DNA of 64,000 nt. Source: Leifsonia sp. CL147 (GTDB taxonomy: Bacteria > Actinomycetota > Actinomycetes > Actinomycetales > Microbacteriaceae). The notes under the pieces are model-generated. The model did no database searches and was not told the DNA's origin. It saw only the letters and a program-made list of their open reading frames with translations. The position numbers and the translations under genes are program-made. Positions within the stretch are counted from its first letter, which is position 1, and every line of letters begins with the position of its first letter. Shown here one piece after another: positions 26,212-33,753 of this stretch. Location: positions 1-64,000 of the forward strand of contig NZ_FOTM01000012.1 in assembly GCF_900114565.1 (NCBI RefSeq), in the 5' to 3' direction.

Positions 26212-27861
26212 ATGAACTCCCTGTTCGATCAGATACGACCGCATATTCACGTTGATCACGCCGCTTCGCGCTTTCCTTCAGACACCATCCGAACGGCGGT
26301 ATTCACACACCCGGAGAGGGCGGAGCTCTTCGTTGTCGGCTGCGTCGGCATCGGAGACGATGCGGGCTGTGTTCGATGCCTCCAACGCAAAGTCGATCTA
26401 CTCATGGAGCGGGTCGACAGAGCGGATACTTCGCTATCGCCTGACGGTTTCACGGAGGCCGTTGTCGAAGCGGGGCGGGCCGGAGTGCCTCTTGCGATAA
26501 CGAACGCGGTGGTGGGGCAGAACTGGTCCGTGGTCGTTCCGTGGCTGGACTGCCGCCCATGCCGCGCGAGACGTGGGCGCCGCACGACGCCCGTCGGACT
26601 CGCCCGGGCGCCACAACAGGCGCTTCCCATTGCGGAGGGTCTCACGTGGGGTAGTGGGATTCCCCGTTCCGGAAGTGCGCACGAATTCGTAAGGGAACAC
26701 CGCGGCTGGTTCGGGTTCGCAGGGGTACTCCTGAACCCGATTATGAGCGAGGGTGGAGGTGTCTTCACCGCCGACACCGCGATGTTCCTCGACGAGCGAG
26801 AACCGCTGGCGCCCGTCGGGGGCAAAGGCACAAGCGCTGAACAAGCTCTTGCGAGTTGCCTCGGTGAGGGAATCGAGCGCTTTGCGATCGCGGGAGGGCT
26901 TGACAACCCACTGCCGGTAACGGCCCGCGGAGATGATGCCGAGTGCGCAACGGCACCATGGCGCGACGCTGTGGACTTCGATGGGACGCGCGTAGAACTT
27001 GGGGCAGGTGACTTCGTGTCGCTTCTCACGTTGGATTCGCTGTCGAACGGCGGCGGCCGGCTCTTTCCTGCAAGCCTCGTGTACGCCCCCTACACGCCTG
27101 AGGAGGGCCATCGTTCGCCAACGCCCAGCAGCACGACCGGGGCGGCGGTAGGAAGGACGCTGGACGAAGCGACCATTCAAGCCGTTCTCGAACTCATCGA
27201 ACGGGACAGTTTCTGGTACTACAGCCGTTGCCTGAAGGCAACGACAAAATTGTGCCTGGATGATCATCCGCTTGCTCAGCAAATCGCCGAAGCAAGTGGA
27301 GTTCAGATCCACGCGGCGGTCATGGACAACCCGTTCTCTATCCCCGTCGTCCACATCACACTGACTCGTCCCTCCATCGCGGGTGGCGCGCGAACCGCGC
27401 GAGGGATCGGAGCGTCGACCACGCTCGCAGGGGCAACGCAAAAGGGTCTGATCGAAGCCATGCAGATGCTCCGTTCGCTGGACACGGGCATCGACATAAA
27501 ACCCTCCCTGACCGACATGCGAGCTCTCTGGTTCGATGGCACGTCTCGCGATGCATTCCCGCACCTTTTCGCCCCCGACGATCCGCCTGCTATCAGTTGG
27601 CGGGGGCTGGAAGGCTCGCCGGGAGAAGCTGGATCTCCGGATGCGGTCCTTGACTCCCTCATACAACGTGCGAATCGAGCCGGCGTTGAGCTGTACCGGC
27701 ACGTGTTCGCGGCGGAGGCAGGGTTTGCGGCGGTCCGATGCATCGCCGACCGCATTCTTCCGCTCGACGACCACTACTTTCCGGCGCTGAATCGATTCGC
27801 CGACTGGGACCCGGGCATAACGCACGGCCAATGGTCCTATGGTGGACCGCTCTTCATGTGA
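26212..27861 (+). CDS. YcaO-domain peptide-modifying enzyme with N-terminal Cys4 region
   Basis: A 549-residue protein. Residues about 200-549 form a YcaO domain: GGKGTSAEQALASCLGEGIER (204-224) and TTGAAVGRTLDEA leading to LELIERDSFW (326-335), which carry the Glu and Arg expected at the ATP/Mg site. YcaO enzymes activate backbone amides to make azolines, amidines or thioamides. The N-terminal 150 residues contain CVRC (53-56) and CRPC (114-117), like the zinc tetrad of E1-like TOMM partner domains. No separate E1-like, dehydrogenase or TfuA gene is present, and the C-terminus (SYGGPLFM) lacks the PxPxP tail seen in azoline-forming YcaO enzymes. Codon use is less GC-rich than in the flanks, suggesting transfer. 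It should act on the upstream peptide. Confidence 0.88.
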   Translation: MNSLFDQIRPHIHVDHAASRFPSDTIRTAVFTHPERAELFVVGCVGIGDDAGCVRCLQRKVDLLMERVDRADTSLSPDGFTEAVVEAGRAGVPLAITNAVVGQNWSVVVPWLDCRPCRARRGRRTTPVGLARAPQQALPIAEGLTWGSGIPRSGSAHEFVREHRGWFGFAGVLLNPIMSEGGGVFTADTAMFLDEREPLAPVGGKGTSAEQALASCLGEGIERFAIAGGLDNPLPVTARGDDAECATAPWRDAVDFDGTRVELGAGDFVSLLTLDSLSNGGGRLFPASLVYAPYTPEEGHRSPTPSSTTGAAVGRTLDEATIQAVLELIERDSFWYYSRCLKATTKLCLDDHPLAQQIAEASGVQIHAAVMDNPFSIPVVHITLTRPSIAGGARTARGIGASTTLAGATQKGLIEAMQMLRSLDTGIDIKPSLTDMRALWFDGTSRDAFPHLFAPDDPPAISWRGLEGSPGEAGSPDAVLDSLIQRANRAGVELYRHVFAAEAGFAAVRCIADRILPLDDHYFPALNRFADWDPGITHGQWSYGGPLFM

Positions 27862-27869
27862 GGCTCTCC

Positions 27870-29060
27870 GTGCGAAGAACTGGTTTTGCCATTTGGGCCT
27901 TCCTTGCTCTGTCCGGACTGGGAGTGGGATGCTTCACGGTTGCCGACAATCTCTACTTCCAGAGCCGCGGATACTCGACCGCTGTGATCGGCGGTCTCGT
28001 CGCAGTGTTCAATATCGCCGTGGCGGTGGCCGAGATCCCGGCTGCCATCGTCTTCGACCGAAGATCGTATTGGCTGGCCATCCAGCTAGGGAATCTCACA
28101 CGGACGGCGGCCCTCGTTCTCTTCTTCCTGTCGTTGGGACTGGTGGCGGATGTCGCGGCCGAAGCGTTGGCGGGTGTCGGCGCCGCGGCCATGAGCGGCA
28201 CCTCTTACGCCTACGTTCTCAACCGCCTCAACGGCGATCCCGCACAGCAGAGGCGAGCGCTCGGTCGCATCGCGTGGCTCGGGGCCGCCGCCTCGCTTCT
28301 CGGTGGTCTCGTGGGCGCGTGGTCGTTCAGCGTCTCGCCCCGATCGATCTGGCTCGGAGGGGCCGTGTGCATGGCGGTCGCAGGGGCGGCCCTGCTGCTC
28401 GGCCACCGGGGTCGAGGGTCAGGCTCAAGCTTCGCGAAAGGCGAGGTGGAGCCGCTGCGTCACTACCTTCGCGGGTTGGGTGTTCTCGCGGCGCACCCTC
28501 GGGCCTGGATGTCGGTCATCGCCAACGCGGCCTTGGTCGGCCCCCTCATCCTGTGGCAGCTGCGGCTCGGTGGAAGTGTCATCGCCACGGTCCTTCTCGG
28601 GTTCGCCGTCATGAAGGTGGCGGGCGTCGTGGGCGGCCGACTGATCGCCGGGCGCCGAATACCGCGCGGCCTCCTTCCGCTGTTGATCGGCGGCAACGCC
28701 GCAGCGATCGCGGTCTTTGCCCTTGCCGGCAACAGCATCATCGTGGTCGCCTCGTTCGGCGCGCACGTGGTGGCGCATGTCGCCATCAGCGTCTACTGCT
28801 CGGCGCAGTTCCACGAGGTCGTGCCGGACAGTCGCCGGGCCGGCGCCTCGTCCGTGGTCTCGCTCTTGGGTTCCGGTCTCACCGCGCTCGCCGCGATCGC
28901 GGTCGGGATGCTTGCAGAGCAGTCTGCGCTCGCCGCGGTCGTCCCGAGCTTGCTTCTGTATGGGCTTGTTCTCGCTATCGCCATCGGAAGCGGAATCCGC
29001 GCGCGGCGGAAGGCGGGCGGGGTGCGGGACACCGAGGAGCCCGCGCTGCTCCTGGATTGA
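27870..29060 (+). CDS. MFS transporter, probable exporter of the modified peptide
   Basis: A roughly 396-residue major facilitator with about 12 hydrophobic segments. It begins RRTGFAIWAFLALSGLGVG and includes FDRRSYWLAIQLGNLTRTAA between helices 2 and 3, the usual charged MFS loop. The GTG at 27870 has GAGG 6 nt upstream; GTG at 27858, overlapping the YcaO stop, is an alternative. Its position suggests peptide export or self-protection. The last eight residues EEPALLLD are encoded by the right copy of the 26-bp repeat and repeat the E2 C-terminus, so its natural end may have been replaced on insertion. Confidence 0.85.
   Translation: MRRTGFAIWAFLALSGLGVGCFTVADNLYFQSRGYSTAVIGGLVAVFNIAVAVAEIPAAIVFDRRSYWLAIQLGNLTRTAALVLFFLSLGLVADVAAEALAGVGAAAMSGTSYAYVLNRLNGDPAQQRRALGRIAWLGAAASLLGGLVGAWSFSVSPRSIWLGGAVCMAVAGAALLLGHRGRGSGSSFAKGEVEPLRHYLRGLGVLAAHPRAWMSVIANAALVGPLILWQLRLGGSVIATVLLGFAVMKVAGVVGGRLIAGRRIPRGLLPLLIGGNAAAIAVFALAGNSIIVVASFGAHVVAHVAISVYCSAQFHEVVPDSRRAGASSVVSLLGSGLTALAAIAVGMLAEQSALAAVVPSLLLYGLVLAIAIGSGIRARRKAGGVRDTEEPALLLD
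29033..29058 (+). repeat. Right copy of 26-bp direct repeat (att-like), 3' end of exporter gene
   Basis: Identical to 25926-25951, 3107 bp away. It is followed by TGA and then the Zur-type promoter of the zinc uptake genes. The simplest reading is that this is the ancestral end of the E2 gene and that the left copy came with the cassette; the reverse cannot be excluded without related genomes. Confidence 0.85.
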
Positions 29061-29062
29061 AT

Positions 29063-29092
29063 TTGACAATCATTTTCAATAAGACGTAGCCT
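29063..29092 (+). promoter_or_regulatory. Promoter of znuACB overlapped by a Zur box
   Basis: TTGACA (29063-29068) and TAGCCT (29087-29092), 18 bp apart, form a promoter. The 17-bp near-palindrome TTGACAATCATTTTCAA (29063-29079) covers the -35 and closely matches the actinobacterial Zur box TGAAAATnATTTTCA, with one mismatch between half-sites. Zinc-loaded Zur should block RNA polymerase here. Confidence 0.85.
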
Positions 29093-29155
29093 GAGCCGGT
29101 GCCCGCGACCGCGGGCACACCCTTCGTGTCGTTCGCGACTTAGACAGGCTCATCC

Positions 29156-30073
29156 ATGAAGACGCGCTCCATCGTCTCCGCCCTCGCGGCAGCCGCCGCC
29201 GCAACCGCCGCCGTAGCGGCGCTCGCCGGCTGCTCCGCCTCGCCCTCCGCAGGATCCGGCGACGGTACCGTCCGTGTCGTCGCCAGCACCAACGTGTACG
29301 GGAACATCGCCGAGACGATCGGCGGCGACGCCGTCCACGTCACGTCGCTGATGTCCGACCCCGCACAGGACCCGCACTCCTTCGAGGCCAGCGCCCAGAA
29401 CCAGCTGGCCGTCTCCAAGGCCGACGTCGTCGTCGAGAACGGCGGAGGCTACGACGATTTCATGCACACGCTCGTCACGGGCGCCAAGAACCAGGACGCC
29501 CAGGTGCTGAATGTCGTCGAACTGTCCGGCAAGAAGCCGGTCGATGGCGAGCTCAACGAGCACGTCTGGTACGACTTCCCCACGATCCGCACCCTCGCGA
29601 CCGCACTCGCGACAGCGCTCGGTAAGGCCGATCCTGCGCATAAAGCCACATTCGAAGCGAACGCGCAGGCGTTCAGCCAGAAGGTCGCCGCCCTCGAATC
29701 CACCGAAGCGCAGTTGAAGGCGTCGCACGGTGGGGAGGGTGTCGCGATCACCGAGCCCGTTCCGCTCTACCTGCTCGACGCGATCGGGCTCGTCAACAAG
29801 ACTCCGGAGAAGTTCAGCGCCGCCATCGAAGGGGAGAACGATGTCTCCCCCGTCGTGCTCGAGCAGACCCTGAAACTCTTCAGCGCGCACCGGGTGAAGC
29901 TCCTGGCGTACAACGAGCAGACCACAGGCGCCGAGACGGAACGGGTGCTCGCCTCTGCGAAGCAGGCCGGCATCCCGGTCGTGCCCATGACCGAGACGCT
30001 GCCCAGCGGCGAGGACTACCTCAGCTGGATGCGTGCCAATCTCGCTGCCGTCAGAAAGGCGCTGGGCGGATGA
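29156..30073 (+). CDS. znuA: Zinc ABC transporter, substrate-binding lipoprotein
   Basis: A 305-residue cluster A-I metal-binding protein. The signal peptide ends with lipobox LAGC, so Cys26 is lipidated. Metal ligands are suggested by DPHSFE and NEHVWYD. The segment where many ZnuA proteins have a third His reads ITEPVPLYLL, a variant I believe is common in actinobacteria. There is no His-rich loop. It delivers zinc (manganese is possible) to ZnuB. The Zur-type promoter and downstream zur support zinc. The stop overlaps znuC (ATGA). Confidence 0.9.
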   Translation: MKTRSIVSALAAAAAATAAVAALAGCSASPSAGSGDGTVRVVASTNVYGNIAETIGGDAVHVTSLMSDPAQDPHSFEASAQNQLAVSKADVVVENGGGYDDFMHTLVTGAKNQDAQVLNVVELSGKKPVDGELNEHVWYDFPTIRTLATALATALGKADPAHKATFEANAQAFSQKVAALESTEAQLKASHGGEGVAITEPVPLYLLDAIGLVNKTPEKFSAAIEGENDVSPVVLEQTLKLFSAHRVKLLAYNEQTTGAETERVLASAKQAGIPVVPMTETLPSGEDYLSWMRANLAAVRKALGG

Positions 30074-30930
30074 CCGAACCACTCGAACTCGTCGCACCGC
30101 CGGTCGAGGGCCAGGTCGTCCTCCGGCTGCGGGATGCGTCCCTCGGCTTCGGCGACCGGACGCTGTGGAGCGGCCTGGATCTCGATGTGCACGCCGGCGA
30201 GTTCGTCGCCGTGCTCGGCCCGAACGGCTCCGGGAAGACCAGCCTCCTGCGCACCATCCTCGGCCAGCAGCAGCTCGACGACGGCGAGATCGCCTTCGAG
30301 GGCCGCGCGGTGCGCCGCGGCGACCGCCGCATCGGGTACATCCCCCAGCAGAAGCTCATCCCGGCCGGCACCCCGATGCGCGCGCGCGACCTCGTCGCCC
30401 TGGGCGTCAACGGTCACCGTTGGGGCCTGCCTCTCCCCCGCCGGACCGACCGGGACCAGGTGGAGCGGCTCATCGACGCGGTGGGCGCGCGGCGCTACGC
30501 CGACACGGCCGTCGGATCGCTCTCCGGCGGCGAGCAGCAGCGGCTCCGGGTCGCGCAGGCGCTCGCCGGAGACCCGGCCCTGCTGCTGTGCGACGAGCCT
30601 CTGCTCTCGCTCGACCTGCAGCACCAGCGCGGCGTCAGCGAGCTGATCGACCGTCGCCGACGGGACCACGGCAGCGCGGTCGTCTTCGTCACGCACGATG
30701 TGAACCCGGTGCTCGGGATGGTGGACCGCGTCCTGTACCTGGCCGGCGGCCGGTTCCGCACCGGGACCCCGGACGAGGTGCTGCGCAGCGAGGTCCTGAC
30801 CGACCTGTACGGGACGCCCGTCGACGTCATCCGCAGCCGCGGCCGGATCGTCGTGGTCGGCATCCCGGATGCCGAGACCCACGACCACCACGATCACATT
30901 CGCGAGGCGCACCCGGAGCCGGTCGCATGA
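30070..30930 (+). CDS. znuC: Zinc ABC transporter, ATP-binding protein
   Basis: A 286-residue ABC ATPase with Walker A LGPNGSGKTSLL, signature LSGGEQQRLRVAQAL, Walker B LLLCDEPLLSLD and the switch His in VFVTHDVN. The C-terminus ends in a His-rich stretch (HDHHDHIREAH) that could bind zinc and sense supply; this is inference. It overlaps znuA and znuB by 4 bp each. Confidence 0.93.
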   Translation: MTEPLELVAPPVEGQVVLRLRDASLGFGDRTLWSGLDLDVHAGEFVAVLGPNGSGKTSLLRTILGQQQLDDGEIAFEGRAVRRGDRRIGYIPQQKLIPAGTPMRARDLVALGVNGHRWGLPLPRRTDRDQVERLIDAVGARRYADTAVGSLSGGEQQRLRVAQALAGDPALLLCDEPLLSLDLQHQRGVSELIDRRRRDHGSAVVFVTHDVNPVLGMVDRVLYLAGGRFRTGTPDEVLRSEVLTDLYGTPVDVIRSRGRIVVVGIPDAETHDHHDHIREAHPEPVA

Positions 30931-31817
30931 CGCACCTGGATCTGTGGTCGCAGCTGTTCGACTTCACCGACTACGGCGAGCTGCTCCTCCTCGTCAAGAA
31001 CTCGATCTTCGCCGGGGCGGTGCTCGGCATCATCGGAGGCCTGATCGGGGTCTTCGTGATGCAGCGCGACATGGCCTTCGCGGTGCACGGGATCAGTGAG
31101 CTCTCCTTCGCGGGTGCGGCGGTGGCCCTGCTGCTCGGCGTGAACGTCGTGGCCGGGTCCCTCGTCGGCTCGCTCGTCGCCGCGATGCTCATCGGCCTGC
31201 TCGGCGCGAAAGCACGCGACCGCAACTCGATCATCGCGGTCCTCATGCCGTTCGGTCTCGGTCTCGGAATCCTGGCGCTCGCGCTCTATCCCGGCCGCAG
31301 CGCCAACAAGTTCGGCCTGCTGACCGGCCAGATCGTCTCGGTCGACGACCCGCAGCTCGGGTCGCTGCTCGTCATCGGCGCGATCGTCCTGGTGGCGCTG
31401 CTCCTCATCTGGCGGCCTCTGACCTTCGACAGCCTGGATGCGGACGTCGCCGCCTCGCGCGGCGTCCCGACCCGCTTCGTCGCGCTCGCGTTCATGGTGC
31501 TGCTCGGCCTCGCGGTCGCCGTCTCGGTGCAGATCGTGGGCGCGCTGCTGGTGCTGTCGCTGTTGGTCACGCCGGCCGCGGCGGCGATGCGGATCTCGTC
31601 CTCGCCGCTCGGAGTCCCGCTGATCAGCGTCGGCTTCGCGCTGGTATCGGTCGTCGGCGGCATCCTGCTCGCTCTCGGAAGCGCCCTGCCGATCAGTCCC
31701 TACGTGACGACGATCTCGTTCCTCATCTACGCGGTCTGCCGCGTCGTCGGGGGTCGTCGTGCCCGCCGGCGGACCGCGGCGAAGACCTCTCGGCGACTCG
31801 TGAGCCAGGCGGGCTAG
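30927..31817 (+). CDS. znuB: Zinc ABC transporter, permease
   Basis: A 296-residue ABC-3 family permease with about eight to nine helices. FVMQRDMAFAVHGISELSFAG and VQIVGALLVLSLLVTPAAAA are the family signatures around the coupling region. Earlier in-frame starts run inside znuC; ATG 30927 overlaps the znuC stop. It completes the znuACB operon, followed by zur after 9 bp. Confidence 0.93.
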   Translation: MTHLDLWSQLFDFTDYGELLLLVKNSIFAGAVLGIIGGLIGVFVMQRDMAFAVHGISELSFAGAAVALLLGVNVVAGSLVGSLVAAMLIGLLGAKARDRNSIIAVLMPFGLGLGILALALYPGRSANKFGLLTGQIVSVDDPQLGSLLVIGAIVLVALLLIWRPLTFDSLDADVAASRGVPTRFVALAFMVLLGLAVAVSVQIVGALLVLSLLVTPAAAAMRISSSPLGVPLISVGFALVSVVGGILLALGSALPISPYVTTISFLIYAVCRVVGGRRARRRTAAKTSRRLVSQAG

Positions 31818-31826
31818 CCTGGGATC

Positions 31827-32240
31827 GTGAAGCGGAACACCTGGCAGCGGGAGGCCGTCCGCGAGGCTCTGACCTCGACGGAGGGCTTCATCAGCGCGCA
31901 GGGACTGCACCTGAGCCTCCACGAGGCCGGCTCCCCGATCGGCCTGGCTACGGTGTATCGCGCGCTCGCCGACCTGGCGGCGGAAGGCGATGCCGACTCG
32001 CTGCAGTCGCCCGAGGGCGAAGCCCTCTACCGGGCGTGCACGACCGGCCATCACCACCACCTGATCTGCCGCAACTGCGGGCTCACGGTGGAGATCGAGG
32101 CGGATGCGGTCGAGCAGTGGGCGCGTCAGGCCGCGGCAGCGCACGGGTTCACGCAGGCGCAGCACGTGGTCGACGTCTTCGGGCTGTGCGCCGCGTGCAC
32201 AGCCCTGAGTGATTTGGCCGGCACCGCCCCGATGCCGTAG
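31827..32240 (+). CDS. zur: Zinc uptake regulator Zur (Fur family)
   Basis: A 137-residue Fur-family repressor. The winged helix includes TWQREAVREAL and GLATVYRALADLAAEG. The metal sites are HHHHLICRNCG and the second pair CAAC near the C-terminus, giving the structural Cys4 zinc. Regulatory zinc is expected at the His cluster. TAGCCT (31815-31820) lies 6 nt before the GTG, so zur can be expressed from its own leaderless promoter independently of the Zur-controlled operon upstream. I see no Zur box here. Confidence 0.93.
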   Translation: MKRNTWQREAVREALTSTEGFISAQGLHLSLHEAGSPIGLATVYRALADLAAEGDADSLQSPEGEALYRACTTGHHHHLICRNCGLTVEIEADAVEQWARQAAAAHGFTQAQHVVDVFGLCAACTALSDLAGTAPMP

Positions 32241-32253
32241 CATGGATGTTTGG

Positions 32254-32276
32254 CTGAGTGGGCTCCTCCCACTCAG
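32254..32276 (+). promoter_or_regulatory. Hairpin between zur and rpmB
   Basis: CTGAGTGGG and CCCACTCAG form a perfect 9-bp stem around a 5-nt loop. It is 14 nt after the zur stop and 101 nt before rpmB, with no T-run. It could be a weak terminator or part of the ribosomal-protein mRNA leader. Confidence 0.5.
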
Positions 32277-32338
32277 ATCGTGTACGAACCCCCCAGACGA
32301 ATCGCTTGGGGAAGTCGTGCGCCGACAAGTGACCTTGG

Positions 32339-32358
32339 GTGGTGCCGTCCGGCACCAC
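32339..32358 (+). promoter_or_regulatory. Hairpin in the rpmB leader
   Basis: GTGGTGCC and GGCACCAC form an 8-bp stem with loop GTCC, ending 19 nt before the rpmB ATG, next to GGAGAAGAAAG. The placement suggests translational control, possibly by a ribosomal protein; the ligand is unknown. Confidence 0.45.
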
Positions 32359-32377
32359 GGTATTGGAGAAGAAAGCA

Positions 32378-32614
32378 ATGGCAGCAGTGTGCCAGGTGAC
32401 AGGAGCCGTTCCCGGCTTCGGTCACAACATCTCGCACTCGCACCGCCGCACCAAGCGACGGTTCGACCCGAACATCCAGAAGAAGACGTACTACGTTCCG
32501 TCCCTTCGCCGTAACGTCACCCTGACCCTGAGTGCCAAGGGCATCAAGGTCATCGACGCCCGTGGCATCGAGTCCGTGGTCAAGGACCTCCTGGCCCGTG
32601 GGGAGAAGATCTAA
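32378..32614 (+). CDS. rpmB: 50S ribosomal protein L28, cysteine-poor form
   Basis: The 78-residue L28 begins [20 protein letters not shown] and has [11 protein letters not shown] and [19 protein letters not shown]. Only Cys5 is present, so the CxxC pairs that bind zinc in C+ forms are missing. The ATG at 32378 follows GGAGAAG. Its stop overlaps the rpmG start (TAATG). Together with rpmG and rpsN it forms the rpmB-rpmG-rpsN operon that, in many actinobacteria, encodes zinc-independent paralogues. The position beside zur fits, though no Zur box is visible. Confidence 0.95.
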   Translation: MAAVCQVTGAVPGFGHNISHSHRRTKRRFDPNIQKKTYYVPSLRRNVTLTLSAKGIKVIDARGIESVVKDLLARGEKI

Positions 32615-32781
32615 TGGCGAAGCAGCAGGACATCCGTCCGATCATCAAGCTCCGTTCGACGGCGGGCACCGGTTACACCTACGTGACCAAGAAGAACCGT
32701 CGCAACGACCCCGACCGCCTCGTGCTCAAGAAGTACGACCCTGTCGTGCGCAAGCACGTCGACTTCCGAGAGGAGCGCTAA
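32614..32781 (+). CDS. rpmG: 50S ribosomal protein L33, cysteine-free form
   Basis: The 55-residue L33 reads [19 protein letters not shown] and [17 protein letters not shown]. It has no cysteine at all, so it is the zinc-independent form. It overlaps the rpmB stop by one base and is 2 bp from rpsN. Confidence 0.95.
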   Translation: MAKQQDIRPIIKLRSTAGTGYTYVTKKNRRNDPDRLVLKKYDPVVRKHVDFREER

Positions 32782-32783
32782 TC

Positions 32784-33089
32784 ATGGCCAAGACATCCAA
32801 GATCGCCAAGAACGAGCAGCGCAAGGTCATCGTCGCGCGCTACGCCACGAAGCGTGCCGAGCTCAAGAAGGCACTCGTCGACCCGAACGGCACCGACGAG
32901 TCCCGTGAGGCCGCCCGCATCGGCCTGCAGAAGCTTCCCCGTGACGCCTCCCCGATCCGCGTTCGCAACCGCGACGCCGTCGACGGCCGTCCCCGCGGAA
33001 ACCTCAGCAAGTTCGGTATCTCGCGGGTCCGCTTCCGCGACATGGCGCACCGCGGCGAGCTGCCCGGCATCACCAAGTCGAGCTGGTAA
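32784..33089 (+). CDS. rpsN: 30S ribosomal protein S14, long cysteine-free form
   Basis: The 101-residue S14 is the long (C-) type without the CxxC-CxxC zinc knuckle of the 61-residue form. It contains [29 protein letters not shown] and the signature [19 protein letters not shown]. Two bp separate it from rpmG. A strong terminator follows at 33113. Confidence 0.95.
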   Translation: MAKTSKIAKNEQRKVIVARYATKRAELKKALVDPNGTDESREAARIGLQKLPRDASPIRVRNRDAVDGRPRGNLSKFGISRVRFRDMAHRGELPGITKSSW

Positions 33090-33112
33090 TCCAGCCCGAT
33101 CGACGCACTCGA

Positions 33113-33140
33113 GGGGCGTCCGGCTTCGGCCGGGCGCCCC
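33113..33140 (+). terminator. Terminator of rpmB-rpmG-rpsN
   Basis: GGGGCGTCCGGC and GCCGGGCGCCCC form a 12-bp stem (one G-T pair) closed by a TTCG tetraloop and followed by TTCGTCGT, 23 bp after the rpsN stop. Confidence 0.85.
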
Positions 33141-33214
33141 TTCGTCGTGGTCCCCGGGCATGCCTGGAGACCACGATCACGACGGATATCCACTAAACGG
33201 TCTGAAGATCCGCG

Positions 33215-33239
33215 TGTTTCCGCGGGATTCTGATACATT
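33215..33239 (+). promoter_or_regulatory. Promoter of the HU gene
   Basis: TACATT (33234-33239) preceded by TGA makes an extended -10. The -35 region around TGTTTC (33215-33220) is weak. It lies about 97 bp before the ATG, the only promoter-like signal in the gap. Confidence 0.55.
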
Positions 33240-33335
33240 CGAGGCGGTCGTCCGACCAAACGTAATGGCCCGTGTGGCCTCAACCGTTCCACAAAAAAGC
33301 TGTAGATCCAGCACAAGGTCCGAGGAGGACACTCA

Positions 33336-33620
33336 ATGGCTGACAACCTGAACAAGACCGAGCTCGTTGCTGCCGTCGCTGCGGCGTCTGGTCAGAGCCA
33401 GGCCACCGTCTCCAGCGTCGTCGACGCGTTCTTCAGCACCATCAGCGAGACCGTCGCCAAGGGCGGCAAGGTCACCATCCCGGGCTGGCTCGCCGCCGAG
33501 CGCAGCGAGACCGCTGCCCGCACCGGCCGCAACCCGCAGACCGGCGCCGAGATCTCCATCCCGGCCGGTCACCGCGTCAAGCTGACCGCGGGCTCCAAGC
33601 TCAAGGCTGCCGTCAAGTAG
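33336..33620 (+). CDS. HU family DNA-binding protein
   Basis: The 94-residue nucleoid protein begins NLNKTELVAAVAAASGQSQA. It has the HU core (VDAFFSTISETVAKGGKVTI, GWLAAERSETAARTGRNPQT) and the proline-containing arm GAEISIPAGHRVKLTAGSKLK. It lacks the long lysine/alanine-rich tail of mycobacterial HupB. CGAGGAGGA precedes the ATG. It stands as a single gene between two terminators and has highly optimised codons. Confidence 0.95.
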   Translation: MADNLNKTELVAAVAAASGQSQATVSSVVDAFFSTISETVAKGGKVTIPGWLAAERSETAARTGRNPQTGAEISIPAGHRVKLTAGSKLKAAVK

Positions 33621-33640
33621 TCCTTCCCAGCTCTGCCCGA

Positions 33641-33675
33641 GGGCGGTACCGCGGTTCGCGGTGCCGCCCTTCTCG
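33641..33675 (+). terminator. Terminator of the HU gene
   Basis: GGGCGGTACCGCG and CGCGGTGCCGCCC form a 13-bp stem (one mispair) with a 3-nt loop, followed by TTCTCGTTCT, 20 bp after the stop. Confidence 0.88.
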
Positions 33676-33753
33676 TTCTCCACAGCTCCTCGTCCCTCCA
33701 CAGCATCGACGGCTGTGGGCGCCCGCCCAGGGGGTGGGACGTAGGCTGGAGAA

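Noticed and set aside
25926-29058. Simple transposition with target-site duplication
   Set aside because: 26 bp is long for a target duplication, no terminal inverted repeats flank the segment, and the repeat coincides with a gene 3' end, which fits site-specific integration better.
25954-29060. Lasso peptide, lanthipeptide or sactipeptide locus
   Set aside because: There is no asparagine-synthase-like cyclase, lanthionine synthetase or radical-SAM gene, and the peptide has no cysteine. Only the YcaO route is supported.
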